From positions 26,133-90,132 of the forward strand of contig JAFUOH010000011.1 of assembly GCA_017482055.1 (NCBI GenBank): a DNA stretch of 64,000 bases, written 5' to 3'. Origin of the DNA: Clostridia bacterium (lineage in GTDB: Bacteria > Bacillota > Clostridia > Oscillospirales > CAG-272). The translations under genes and the position numbers were made by a program. The stretch's first letter is position 1; each line of letters begins with the position of its first letter. Shown piece after piece: positions 46,336 to 54,746 of the stretch. The notes beneath the pieces are model-generated. The model saw only the letters and a list, made by a program, of their open reading frames with translations, searched no databases and was not told where the DNA came from.

Positions 46336-49300
46336 TTATTTGTCGGTATGCGAGTAGTTAATAAGGAATACTATTGTTCCATCTTCAAGGAAGCGGCTCT
46401 TGACATCTTTATGATCAACCCAAGCCACCTCGGGAGCAGTGTTGACGATCTTAGCGACAAACTCCTTATCCTTAGCATCGATCGAGCCATCGTCGTTAGC
46501 ATCTTCCTTAGTGCTCCATCTGTTTTCAACATTTTGGATGTCAATTACAACAATATCAGTTACACCATCTTCGGCTGTAAGAACAGATGTATTAGTACCT
46601 CTCGTGAATACAACATTGCCTTCTTCATCGTAGGTGACACTAACCATAGGAGCCAGCAGCTCGATGTCGTAAGCATTAGCGGGAATTTCCTCGAAATCGT
46701 CAGCAGTAATCGCAAATTCTTCTATCCACTTCGCCTGCTTTTGTTCAAGAGTCTGGGCGCCCTCGACGGTGGGATCTTCATCGGCAGTAAGTGCATTATA
46801 TTCGTCAAGGAAAGGTTTGATAAATGCCTTCACCGCAGTAAGATTGCCCTGTTTTTCAGGTATTCCGGTGTAGTCCTCAGTACCGCTAACAATTGTCTTT
46901 ACCAAGTCGGTAAGCGTTACAGCATACGCCTTAATCTTGGCATCTTTATCTGTAGCTGTATAGAGTTTACTATAGTCAGTATAATTGACAATGCCATCGC
47001 CGGTAACATCACTGATACCGTACTTAACATAGTTACGGTTGGCAGTATTAAAACCTGTCATCAACTTGTTAGCGCTTCTCCAATGGAGGCTAAAGCTTTC
47101 ACCTGCATCATTGGTGCCGTAATGATTCTTCTGTTCGCTTGCATCTTTAAGCGTAAGTCCGGGGAACAGGATATCGTCTTCACGATTTACTACACCGTTC
47201 TTATCAACGCTGTAAATACGCATGCCTGCGAGCATAACTTCCGAATATATCGTTACTATGTTGTCGCTCGTTTTGTTGGTGTAGCCGGTGTCAAGATTAA
47301 CGATTCCGGGCGAACTTTCGTATGTATAGAACTCTCTGTCGCCATATCCTTCGGGCAGTCCCAGTTCGCTCGCGGTCTTTTTCGGTGTACTGTTCTTAGG
47401 ACCGTTTACAAACACATACATATCGGTTTCATCGCTGAGACCGAGGTTCACATCTACAAGGTTTTCATAGCCCTTCCACTTAGCAATGTGACGAGCGAGA
47501 ACAACAGCGTCGGTAACATTTACATCTTCATCGCCGTTTACGTCAAGCGCATCGGGATTGACTCGCTTGGGATTGCCAATATAGCCTTCCCAGTTTGCCA
47601 TGTAACGCTGGAAATAAATAAGGTCGATGGAGTTTGTAGTGTCGCTGCCGTTAGCATCGCCGAGAATTACGGGATCCTTTTTAAGAGTAAGGTTTTCATT
47701 TTTAATCAGAATCTCATCTGCGATATCTGTCACGATTGCAATGGACTTGATCTCAACAGGATTGTCATAATCAACGCTCACAGTGTAAGAGAGATCAGCG
47801 TAATCCGAACCAACTTCAATTGCAGCGCTTTCATATTCGCTGCCTTCCTCGTCAGTTACAACTAACTGCACTTTACCGGTTGCACCTGTGGAAGCAATAT
47901 CAACAGAGAATGTATAAGTACCGGTCTTCTGATCGACATCGGTGAGGTCGTAGGTAACACCGGCTGTTTCGCCGTCAACAGGTGTTATTTTAGTAAATGC
48001 GGAAGCAATTTCATAAGGCGCTTTACTATCAACGGCAATCTCATTTCCGGTAGTGTTTAACTTACCGGAATTGAAGTCGTTTTCGTAGATGTATACCTTA
48101 TCGCCGTTATCATCAATATACCAAACCTTGATGTTGTCAATACCTATACCATTTTTATAAGTGCCACTTGGTCCGCGGTTTATATTAAGCTTTATACTAT
48201 TCGCCTCACCAACCCCTGCAACTGTAAAGTAGCCTTCAAGATATTGACACTCATAAGCACCATAGTAATATGGGAATTGACTGTAAGTACACGTGTATTT
48301 CAATTCATTGTTTTCGGTTGCTAAGAGCCAGCTATCAGTAAGGAACTCATTTTCATCCGTTGTAATTCCATTCTTTTTATCAACCACGGGACGGAATACA
48401 AAATAACCACCTTCCGCCGCACTCAAATATTCGGAATATACATCCATGCCCCAATAATACGTTCTGTCGGCAACAGGCTGCTCCGAAATGGTAATAGATA
48501 CAGGAGTGAAAACATCATCTTCGCGTTCGGGAATATAGAGGTAGCTGTCATTACCGAAGTGATTAAACGCACCTGTGTACTGTACAGCAGCACCGTCCAA
48601 GTAGTCGGATGTATCCACGGTAACGTATTCTTCATCAAACGGCTTAGAAAGCGTAAAGCTGATATTCTTTACATCAATAGGAGCATCGGGCATAGCCTTG
48701 CCGTCATATTTATTGCCGGTGAGCGGGTGATTGGAGTTAGCTGCATCTCTCTCAAGAATAGCTATAGCGTCTATTTTTTGGGTATCAAACCGTATTTCCG
48801 TAACAGTTCCGCCCTCCGGGAGAGCAACGCTCACACCAACATCCGACCAGTCATTTCCAACTTTTACTGTTGCATCGTATGCATCGCCATTTTCCATAAT
48901 CACGGTTGCCGCAACATTAACAAAACTGTCGAAATAATAGTCAAGCTCCCAGTTATATGTATCGGTAAGATGCCATGCATAGCGGAACTCACCGCTTAGG
49001 TTATATTCGCCGGGTTCGAGATAAAGTCCCTCACCCAAGGAATAGGAAATAACAATATCCCCATCTTCATCGGGAGTTACTTCAACATAATCTTCCTCAG
49101 TTACTACCTCGTATGTTGTAGACGACCGCTTAGCGAAGCCAAGCGTTGTCGATTTACCACCGAGATAAACGTCCACAGGTTCTTCGAAGGTATAAGTGCA
49201 CAAGTATTTTTTTGTCTCTGTACCGTCTTCTCCTACTTCTTTTGTATAAACCGACCAGTTGTCAATATCAAAGCAAGCGCGATATTTTATACTTCCGGCA

Positions 49301-49923
49301 GCAAACATTTGGAGATCAAGCATCTGCGATTCTCCGGTAAATTCCAATTCAATTTCGTAGCTCCGCCAAGTAGAATCGAGCTTTACGCCGTTACTTGAAC
49401 CGGAAGCATTGTTATTCACTTGGTAATAACCGTTGGGACAACCGCTCGCTACGGGCATCCAGTTAATAGTGTTGTTTAATAAAACATTCTGAGCTGACGT
49501 CGTCTTCATACGCAAAAAGCACGGGTCATTGGTAGGAGTATCGGTATACACCATATTAGTTGTAGAAACTATTACTGTGTCCTCAGAGTCTTTCTTCAAT
49601 ACTTTTACCGGGTCTACCGACGTGCGCGCATCAAAGGATATATAATAAGTACCCGCCTCAACTGTGCCGACGTAGAAGTTAATGCCGTTATTTCTATCGG
49701 CTTGTCTGTTACCAACATGCAGGTAGCGGTTGCCGCCGGCAGCCGCATCGGTTATCTCCTCCGCAGAAGCACCGGTATAAGCCGGCTCAACGCCATCCAA
49801 CAGATTCTCTCCCACTTCAATCGCCGTATCCGCAGCGGTCACTGCGGTTGCCATCATCATCGGCAGGCTCGACAGGGCGAGTGCTGCTGATAATAACAGC
49901 GAAATCAGTCTTTTGCTTTTCAT
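46336..49923 (-). CDS. Large secreted protein with dockerin-like calcium loops
   Basis: This 1195-residue protein has a signal peptide (RLISLLLSAALALSSLPMMM, cleavage near TAA). About 700 residues of beta-rich modules that resemble carbohydrate-binding domains follow (YYISFDART, YLHVGNRQ). A dockerin-like pair of loops lies at ~750-825 (DANGSDTTNSID and DVNGDEDVNVTD, with IYFQRYMANW and VVLARHIAKW helices). Two more loops stand apart: DVTGDGIVNYTD (~972) and DANDDGSIDAKD (~1141). No catalytic domain is recognised. It is probably a surface or cellulosome-like polysaccharide-binding component. No cohesin protein is in the window. Confidence 0.75.
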   Translation of the reverse strand: MKSKRLISLLLSAALALSSLPMMMATAVTAADTAIEVGENLLDGVEPAYTGASAEEITDAAAGGNRYLHVGNRQADRNNGINFYVGTVEAGTYYISFDARTSVDPVKVLKKDSEDTVIVSTTNMVYTDTPTNDPCFLRMKTTSAQNVLLNNTINWMPVASGCPNGYYQVNNNASGSSNGVKLDSTWRSYEIELEFTGESQMLDLQMFAAGSIKYRACFDIDNWSVYTKEVGEDGTETKKYLCTYTFEEPVDVYLGGKSTTLGFAKRSSTTYEVVTEEDYVEVTPDEDGDIVISYSLGEGLYLEPGEYNLSGEFRYAWHLTDTYNWELDYYFDSFVNVAATVIMENGDAYDATVKVGNDWSDVGVSVALPEGGTVTEIRFDTQKIDAIAILERDAANSNHPLTGNKYDGKAMPDAPIDVKNISFTLSKPFDEEYVTVDTSDYLDGAAVQYTGAFNHFGNDSYLYIPEREDDVFTPVSITISEQPVADRTYYWGMDVYSEYLSAAEGGYFVFRPVVDKKNGITTDENEFLTDSWLLATENNELKYTCTYSQFPYYYGAYECQYLEGYFTVAGVGEANSIKLNINRGPSGTYKNGIGIDNIKVWYIDDNGDKVYIYENDFNSGKLNTTGNEIAVDSKAPYEIASAFTKITPVDGETAGVTYDLTDVDQKTGTYTFSVDIASTGATGKVQLVVTDEEGSEYESAAIEVGSDYADLSYTVSVDYDNPVEIKSIAIVTDIADEILIKNENLTLKKDPVILGDANGSDTTNSIDLIYFQRYMANWEGYIGNPKRVNPDALDVNGDEDVNVTDAVVLARHIAKWKGYENLVDVNLGLSDETDMYVFVNGPKNSTPKKTASELGLPEGYGDREFYTYESSPGIVNLDTGYTNKTSDNIVTIYSEVMLAGMRIYSVDKNGVVNREDDILFPGLTLKDASEQKNHYGTNDAGESFSLHWRSANKLMTGFNTANRNYVKYGISDVTGDGIVNYTDYSKLYTATDKDAKIKAYAVTLTDLVKTIVSGTEDYTGIPEKQGNLTAVKAFIKPFLDEYNALTADEDPTVEGAQTLEQKQAKWIEEFAITADDFEEIPANAYDIELLAPMVSVTYDEEGNVVFTRGTNTSVLTAEDGVTDIVVIDIQNVENRWSTKEDANDDGSIDAKDKEFVAKIVNTAPEVAWVDHKDVKSRFLEDGTIVFLINYSHTDK

Positions 49924-49994
49924 AATAGCCCTCCTAAAGTTTTTTGTATTTGCAAATTATGCATAAATATTTACTCATTTGTATCCATATTATT

Positions 49995-50023
49995 ATTATA
50001 TCATGAAAAATCTGCTATGTCAA
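49995..50023 (-). promoter_or_regulatory. Promoter of the dockerin-like protein gene
   Basis: On the minus strand a consensus TTGACA (50018-50023) and TATAAT (49995-50000) are 17 bp apart, giving a leader of about 65 bases before the AGGAGG and ATG. Confidence 0.82.
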
Positions 50024-50122
50024 TGGTATTTTTGTGATTTTGGCATAACTTACAAACAGAGCCGTCTTACAGGGCACAAAATGCCCCTCACAGTTGTGAT
50101 ATTTCCAAATTTATTAAAAAAA

Positions 50123-50160
50123 CAGCCTCTCGGGAGCCGTTTTTCTGCTCCGAGAGGCTT
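50123..50160 (-). terminator. Terminator of the ylxM-ffh-rpsP-khpA operon
   Basis: On the minus strand GCCTCTCGGAGC and GCTCCCGAGAGGC form a long stem followed by TTTTTTT, directly after the khpA stop. Confidence 0.88.
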
Positions 50161-50163
50161 GCC

Positions 50164-50400
50164 TTATTTAATCTCAACGGTGACACGCTTGCCGATGGTG
50201 TTGGCGGCGGCTTTCATAACAAGGCGAATGGATTTCGCGATCTTGCCGTGTCTGCCGATGACCTTGCCCATGTCATCCTCGGCTACGTGGAGCGTAAGCT
50301 CTACGTCGTTGCCCGTCACGGTCTCGGTAACCTCAACCTTTTCGGGCTCGTCAACGATAGCTTTCGCAATGTCGGTGAGAACTTTTTTGAGCTCGACCAT
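50164..50400 (-). CDS. khpA: KH-domain RNA-binding protein KhpA
   Basis: This 78-residue single KH-domain protein (YlqC family) shows the GxxG loop in VIGRHGKIAKSIR and ends VTVEIK. It binds RNA, with partner KhpB in other Firmicutes. Its location after rpsP is conserved. The start is uncertain: ATG at 50400 is used here, but an in-frame TTG at 50412 overlapping rpsP is possible. Neither has a strong ribosome site. Confidence 0.88.
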   Translation of the reverse strand: MVELKKVLTDIAKAIVDEPEKVEVTETVTGNDVELTLHVAEDDMGKVIGRHGKIAKSIRLVMKAAANTIGKRVTVEIK

Positions 50401-50404
50401 TTGC

Positions 50405-50650
50405 TTAGTCAATAGCGCCGCTCTTCTTGAGAAGTGCGCGTACGGTATCGGTAGGCTGAGCGCCGTTCTTGATCCAGGTCTTAGCCTTTTCAGCGTCGAT
50501 CTTGATTTCAGCGGGCTCGGTCATGGGGTTGTAGGTACCGATAACTTCGATGAAGCGACCGTCTCTGGGGTAGCGGGAGTCAGCTACTACAACGCGGTAG
50601 TAGGGGTTCTTCTTTGCGCCGAGTCTGGTGAGTCTGAGTTTAACTGCCAT
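50405..50650 (-). CDS. rpsP: 30S ribosomal protein bS16
   Basis: This 81-residue protein opens with [20 protein letters not shown] and [20 protein letters not shown], the bS16 signature. Full length, with CGGAGG before the ATG. Confidence 0.97.
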   Translation of the reverse strand: MAVKLRLTRLGAKKNPYYRVVVADSRYPRDGRFIEVIGTYNPMTEPAEIKIDAEKAKTWIKNGAQPTDTVRALLKKSGAID

Positions 50651-50705
50651 TTTGATTTTCCTCCGAAATAATTATGTTTTGTTGTTATTTTTATTTGAAA
50701 ACCGT

Positions 50706-52046
50706 TTAGAACGGTAATTTCATCTTGCCTTTTTTGCCGAAGCGCTTGCCGCCCGTGAAGGAGGCGAACTGCTTCATCATCTGCTTCATTTGGTCGTACT
50801 GCTTTAAAAGTCGATTGACGTCCTCAACCTTCATGCCGCTGCCCGCCGCGATACGCTTTTTGCGGGAAGCGTTGATGAGATCGGGCTTGTCGCGCTCCTC
50901 GGGGGTCATGGAAAGGATAATAGCCTCGATGCGGTCGAGCTGACGCTCGTCAACCTTGACATCTTTAAGCGCATTGGCATTCATGCCGGGGATCATACCC
51001 ATGAGGTTTTCGATAGGGCCCATGCCGCGTACCTGCTTGAACTGCTCCAAGAAGTCGGTGAGCGTGAAGCTTTGCTCGCGCATCTTGCGCTCTAATTCCG
51101 CCGCCTGCTTGTCGTCGAAGCTCTGCTGGGCTTTTTCGATAAGGGAGAGCACGTCACCCATGCCGAGGATTCGGGACGCCATGCGGTCGGGGTAGAATGG
51201 CTCGATCTGGTCGAGCTTTTCGCCCATACCGACGAATTTAATGGGTTTACCGGTGACGTGGCGTACGGACAGCGCCGCACCGCCTCTGGTGTCGCCGTCC
51301 ATCTTGGTGAGCACCACGCCTGTGATGTCGAGAAGGTCGTTGAAGGATTCCGCCACATTGACGGCATCCTGACCCGTCATTGCATCGACAACGAGCAATA
51401 TCTCGGACGGTTCAACGGTGGCTTTGATGTCGCGAAGCTCGTTCATGAGCACTTCATCTATGTGCAGACGACCGGCGGTATCAATGAACACCATGTCGTG
51501 ACCGTGCTTTTTTGCGTGCTCGATGCCGGCTTTGGCAATTTCGACGGGGCTTATCTTGTCGCCCATCTGAAAAACGGGGATATCAAGCTGTCCGCCGACG
51601 ACTTCGAGCTGTTTTATAGCTGCGGGTCGGTAGACGTCGCATGCTACGAGTAAGGGGCGCTTGCCCTGCTTTTTGTACATTCCCGCAAGCTTGCCGGCGT
51701 GAGTGGTCTTACCCGCGCCCTGGAGACCGACCATCATAATGACTGTCGGCGGCTTTGAGGAAATGGTAAGCTTTGCCTGGGTGCCGCCCATGAGATTGCA
51801 GAGTTCTTCGTTGACGATCTTGACCACCTGCTGTGCGGGCATAAGGCTTTCAAGTACTTCAGCGCCCACCGCGCGTTCGGTCACGGTCTTAATAAAGTCT
51901 TTGACGACCTTATAGTTAACGTCCGCTTCAAGCAGTGCGAGCTTGACCTCGCGCATACCTGCTTTGACATCGGCTTCGGTAAGCTTGCCCTTGCTTTTGA
52001 ATTTTTTAAAAGCGGCGGACATTTTATCGACTAAGCTATCGAACAT
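50706..52046 (-). CDS. ffh: Signal recognition particle protein Ffh
   Basis: This 446-residue GTPase has an N-terminal helical domain, a G domain with GLQGAGKTTHAGK, DTAGRLHID and TKMDGDTRGGAAL, and a methionine-rich M domain (MIPGMNANALKDVK; YDQMKQMMKQF) that binds signal peptides and SRP RNA. The gene lies between ylxM and rpsP. The SRP RNA gene is not seen in this window. Confidence 0.97.
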   Translation of the reverse strand: MFDSLVDKMSAAFKKFKSKGKLTEADVKAGMREVKLALLEADVNYKVVKDFIKTVTERAVGAEVLESLMPAQQVVKIVNEELCNLMGGTQAKLTISSKPPTVIMMVGLQGAGKTTHAGKLAGMYKKQGKRPLLVACDVYRPAAIKQLEVVGGQLDIPVFQMGDKISPVEIAKAGIEHAKKHGHDMVFIDTAGRLHIDEVLMNELRDIKATVEPSEILLVVDAMTGQDAVNVAESFNDLLDITGVVLTKMDGDTRGGAALSVRHVTGKPIKFVGMGEKLDQIEPFYPDRMASRILGMGDVLSLIEKAQQSFDDKQAAELERKMREQSFTLTDFLEQFKQVRGMGPIENLMGMIPGMNANALKDVKVDERQLDRIEAIILSMTPEERDKPDLINASRKKRIAAGSGMKVEDVNRLLKQYDQMKQMMKQFASFTGGKRFGKKGKMKLPF

Positions 52047-52066
52047 TCGTATCCTCCGTATCGGAC

Positions 52067-52423
52067 TTAAATGGTAATGGTTTTTGCTTTTTCAATGATG
52101 TCGCAAAGCTCGGCGCGGGTCTTGTCGTCGGCACTGCTTGAGAGCACCTCAAGCCGCGGGATAATGTCACCGAGCGTGTCCTCGATGGCGCGGAACTTTG
52201 CAGCAAGTCCGAGCTTTTCTTCAAGCTCGGTGAGCTGTGACTTCGCCTTTGAGACGTTGTCGCGGACGCCCTGACGGGTGATCCCGACTTCTTCGGCGAT
52301 CTCGGCGAGTGAGAGATCCTCGTTGTAGTAAAGCTCCGCCGCACGACGTCTGCCGTCGGAGAGCAGCTCCCCGTAGAAATCGAGCAGCAGCCCGATCTCG
52401 AGGTTTTTCTCATGTCCCGCCAC
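52067..52423 (-). CDS. ylxM: YlxM family SRP-associated DNA-binding-like protein
   Basis: This protein of about 118 residues has a sigma-70-region-4-like HTH (AAELYYNEDLSLAEIAEEVG, ITRQGVRDNVSKAKSQL) and a helical tail. The family is encoded just before ffh in Firmicutes and modulates SRP. The start is the GTG at 52423, five bases after GGGGTGA. A GTG three codons earlier is possible, and any start at 52450 would coincide with the transcript start set by TTGACA (52480-52485) and TATACT (52457-52462). Confidence 0.88.
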   Translation of the reverse strand: MAGHEKNLEIGLLLDFYGELLSDGRRRAAELYYNEDLSLAEIAEEVGITRQGVRDNVSKAKSQLTELEEKLGLAAKFRAIEDTLGDIIPRLEVLSSSADDKTRAELCDIIEKAKTITI

Positions 52424-52456
52424 CGTTTTCACCCCTGTAAAGCAAATCACTTTACA

Positions 52457-52485
52457 AGTATACCATATAATCGTGCGCTTGTCAA
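52457..52485 (-). promoter_or_regulatory. Promoter of the ylxM-ffh operon
   Basis: On the minus strand TTGACA and TATACT are 17 bp apart. The transcript would begin at a small palindrome GTAAAG-tgatttg-CTTTAC. Confidence 0.8.
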
Positions 52486-52525
52486 TAGGTATTGAGAATT
52501 TTTTTGAGATTTTTTCAAAAAGCTC

Positions 52526-52554
52526 TTGACAGAGAGATGAAAATGTGGTATGAT
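52526..52554 (+). promoter_or_regulatory. Promoter of tRNA-Trp
   Basis: TTGACA (52526-52531) and TATGAT (52549-52554) with a 17-bp spacer, 18 bases before the mature tRNA 5' end. Confidence 0.82.
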
Positions 52555-52571
52555 ATTTGTGTTGTAAATAC

Positions 52572-52647
52572 AGGGGTATAGCTCAGTTGGTAGAGTACTG
52601 GTCTCCAAAACCATGGGTCGTGGGTTCGAGTCCTTCTGCCCCTGCCA
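52572..52647 (+). tRNA. tRNA-Trp (anticodon CCA)
   Basis: This 76-nt cloverleaf has an acceptor AGGGGTA pairing with TGCCCCT, a D-arm GCTC/GAGT, an anticodon arm TGGT-CTCCAAA-ACCA, a T-arm GTGGG-TTCGAGT-CCTTC and an encoded CCA end. The anticodon at positions 34-36 is CCA, reading UGG. Confidence 0.97.
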
Positions 52648-52649
52648 AG

Positions 52650-52684
52650 AAAAAAGCCAAGTCGAATTTCGACTTGGCTTTTTT
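52650..52684 (+). terminator. Terminator of tRNA-Trp
   Basis: GCCAAGTCG-aattt-CGACTTGGC (52656-52678) is flanked by six A and followed by six T, immediately after the CCA. A hairpin with the same CCAAGTC/GACTTGG arms is the insertion target of the mobile element at 53455. Confidence 0.93.
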
Positions 52685-52686
52685 CA

Positions 52687-52762
52687 GTGAAATTCGCCTT
52701 CGGCGAGTGAAATACTCCTTCGGAGCGTGAAATATGCTTCGCATGTGAAATGCGCTTCGCGC
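52687..52762 (+). repeat. Tandem array of four covarying hairpins
   Basis: There are four units of 20, 20, 18 and 18 bp, each starting GTGAAAT and continuing as a palindrome around TTC: TCGCC-ttc-GGCGA, CTCC-ttc-GGAG, ATGC-ttc-GCAT and GCGC-ttc-GCGC. Spacer and loop are constant while the stems differ yet stay complementary, so the fold rather than the sequence is conserved. The array joins the tRNA terminator to a truncated four-helix-bundle gene. Confidence 0.85.
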
Positions 52763-52782
52763 GTGAGGAGAGGTCACTATTC

Positions 52783-53044
52783 TCTCGTAAATCAGCTGGA
52801 GCGTTCTTCAACCTCTATCGGTGCCAATATTCACGAAGCGAATTATGCTCATAGCAAAGCTGACTTTGTTGCCAAGTTTCAAATTGCATTAAAAGAATGT
52901 TACGAAACGGAATATTGGCTTGAATTGTTTGTCAAATCTGAATTGCTTGATCGCGAGATTGCAAAAGAGTTATACAATCAGTGTGGAACGATCCGTCGAA
53001 TGTTGATTGCTTCGATCAATACAGCAAAATCAACAAATCCGTGA
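52783..53044 (+). pseudogene. Four-helix-bundle (S23/IVS-type) protein gene lacking its 5' part
   Basis: The frame reads SLVNQLERSSTSIGANIHEA then NYAHSKADFVAKFQIALKEC and ends with AKSTNP. This is the hallmark region of the four-helix-bundle family related to the 23S-intervening-sequence protein and Avd. About 40 residues of the first helix are missing; the frame continues upstream only into the hairpin array (an in-array ATG at 52727 would make 105 residues). The homologous part is intact with no stop. It is most likely a truncated gene; translation as a shortened protein cannot be excluded. Confidence 0.72.
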
Positions 53045-53123
53045 GTGCATTTCTCGTGTTTCGATTTCACAAAATATCGCAGATGCGATATAATGTATGC
53101 AAAACAAGAGAAAGGAATTCACC

Positions 53124-53258
53124 ATGAAAGATTTTTATGAAATTTTTAAAGCATTGCGCAAAGACAAAGGATGGACGATAAAAGAAGTGCAATCTCACCC
53201 TTTATATGATCAGCATCCCGAAGGCGTTGTTATTATCGAAAAAGTAATTTACGAATAG
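53124..53258 (+). CDS. Small protein of 44 residues, unknown function
   Basis: A GAAAGG ribosome site precedes the ATG at 53124, and TATAAT lies at about 53090-53096. The product begins MKDFYEIFKALRKDKGWTIK and ends EKVIYE. It is charged with no membrane segment. Part of it resembles a helix of small regulatory proteins, but I cannot assign a family. It lies between the truncated four-helix-bundle gene and the mobile element. Confidence 0.5.
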   Translation: MKDFYEIFKALRKDKGWTIKEVQSHPLYDQHPEGVVIIEKVIYE

Positions 53259-53446
53259 ATAAATTTACATACAATAGTACATAGCTTTGTTTACAAGCAT
53301 GGCGTTGCACTCCGGAAGATAGCGGTCAATTGCAGCTCCCTTCATCGCCAAGGGATAAGTGTACCCTCACGGCAAAAATCACGGATTGTTTTTGTACGAT
53401 AGCCTAATATGGATCTATTTTGTAGTGGCAACACAAAAAATCCAAG
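53259..53446. other. Intergenic stretch with a possible gene remnant
   Basis: On the minus strand a short frame reads GYTYPLAMKGAAIDRYLPEC and ends NKAMYYCM with a stop near 53265. It is open for only about 38 codons and looks like the C-terminal end of a lost protein. I do not recognise it. A hairpin arm AAAAAATCCAAG at the right edge belongs to the terminator interrupted by the mobile element. Confidence 0.3.
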
Positions 53447-53548
53447 TCGCAGGACCAATGTCATTTAGATAAAGCGGTATAAGTTTAGATAAGAAACAAG
53501 GATCCCTTATTCTCAATGTGTGTAGAAGAAGGAATCCTTATTTTATTA

Positions 53549-54706
53549 TTATTTGATATATTCAACCTGTTCAATAAGAGTTTTGTATTGTAACTTTTCT
53601 TCCAAACACTTGAATGTATCGCATTTCAGAAATCTTATGAGTTTTCCCTTAAGATCGTGATATTCCGCATTTCCGTCGTGCCCGTAACCAAACGGATAAT
53701 CTCGCAGGAGGGGAACATTTAGATATCTCTTTTTATTATAGTTTTCTGCTTGTGTGAGAATAAAATTCACACCCTCATTGAGCAGTTCCAACGCTTCCTC
53801 TTCACGACCAAGTTTCACAAGGCATTCCGCCGGGAAGCGATACATGGGATAATAATAATCATGAAACGGCGGTCTGTATTTTTCATCTCCATACATGGCT
53901 TCTATCATATTCCGAAGAAACGTATAGCAGTATATTGCATCATCGAGTTTTCCTTCATTCATATACAGATTTCCAAGCATAGATACTCTGTTACCCAATT
54001 TAGATGATAGGGTGTGAATATTGGCGAAAAGCTGCATCCTTTCCCCATCGGTATCACCGGCAGCATGTTTTAAATCTGTCATAAGGAAACAACGTATATT
54101 ATCAGGCGTGTTAGGGAAAGTTTCCGCCAAAGCGAAGGCGGCATCCCAATTCTTGCGATAAATATAAATATCGATGATTTTCCGTTTTGCCTGCAACATA
54201 AGTCCTGTAGATGAGCTGTATTTAATAACAAGCTCTGCCCATCGAATAACTTCATTCGTAAGATTGTCAATTCCTTTCTGTCCGATAATGGCTTTCAAAT
54301 CCGATTCGTTTCTTTTGATTATCATTGTTCCAAAAGACATTGCTTCCGCCAGAATTGTGTCATTGTTCGGATAAGTACGGATCGCATCACGATATTTGTC
54401 AAGAATGATCAGCGCAGTCTGTCCTTCTTCTCCGTTTTTGCATCCGTCATAAATTTGGTGGATTTCTTCAAGGCGCAGCTTCACCTCTTCCTCGTGCTCT
54501 GTACCGTATACGCCAAACAGTACGTCGGTTGGAACACCGAACAAATTAGCAAGCGGAACTACCTGTGAAATGTCAGGCATACTGGTATCGTTTTCCCATT
54601 TGGAAACAGCAGGAGCGGAGATGTTCAGTTGTTCGGCTAACTCTTCTTGGGTAAGATTATGTTCTTTTCGCAGACGTTTAATGATTTGCCCCATTGTTTC
54701 TGTCAT
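53549..54706 (-). CDS. XRE-family regulator with helical-repeat C-terminus, element-borne
   Basis: This is a 385-residue protein. The N-terminal HTH (GQIIKRLRKEHNLTQEELAE; ISAPAVSKWENDTSMPDISQ) is followed by a TPR-like helical region (GNLYMNEGKLDDAIYCYTFL; FPAECLVKLGREEEALELLN). It resembles the regulator at 22147-23295 in build. The ATG at 54706 follows GGAGG. The promoter spacer is filled by a palindrome, so autoregulation is likely. It lies wholly within a transposon-like element as apparent cargo. Confidence 0.87.
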   Translation of the reverse strand: MTETMGQIIKRLRKEHNLTQEELAEQLNISAPAVSKWENDTSMPDISQVVPLANLFGVPTDVLFGVYGTEHEEEVKLRLEEIHQIYDGCKNGEEGQTALIILDKYRDAIRTYPNNDTILAEAMSFGTMIIKRNESDLKAIIGQKGIDNLTNEVIRWAELVIKYSSSTGLMLQAKRKIIDIYIYRKNWDAAFALAETFPNTPDNIRCFLMTDLKHAAGDTDGERMQLFANIHTLSSKLGNRVSMLGNLYMNEGKLDDAIYCYTFLRNMIEAMYGDEKYRPPFHDYYYPMYRFPAECLVKLGREEEALELLNEGVNFILTQAENYNKKRYLNVPLLRDYPFGYGHDGNAEYHDLKGKLIRFLKCDTFKCLEEKLQYKTLIEQVEYIK

Positions 54707-54746
54707 ATAGACTACCTCCAATTTTTTATTCCGGTACCGTGTATAC

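Noticed and set aside
52687-52762. CRISPR-like repeats beside tRNA-Trp
   Set aside because: Units are 18-20 bp with no separate unique spacers; the variable part is itself palindromic. No cas genes are in the window.
52515-52811. Minus-strand frame across tRNA-Trp and the hairpin array
   Set aside because: It is an antisense translation of a tRNA, its terminator and repeats, a well-known source of false protein entries.
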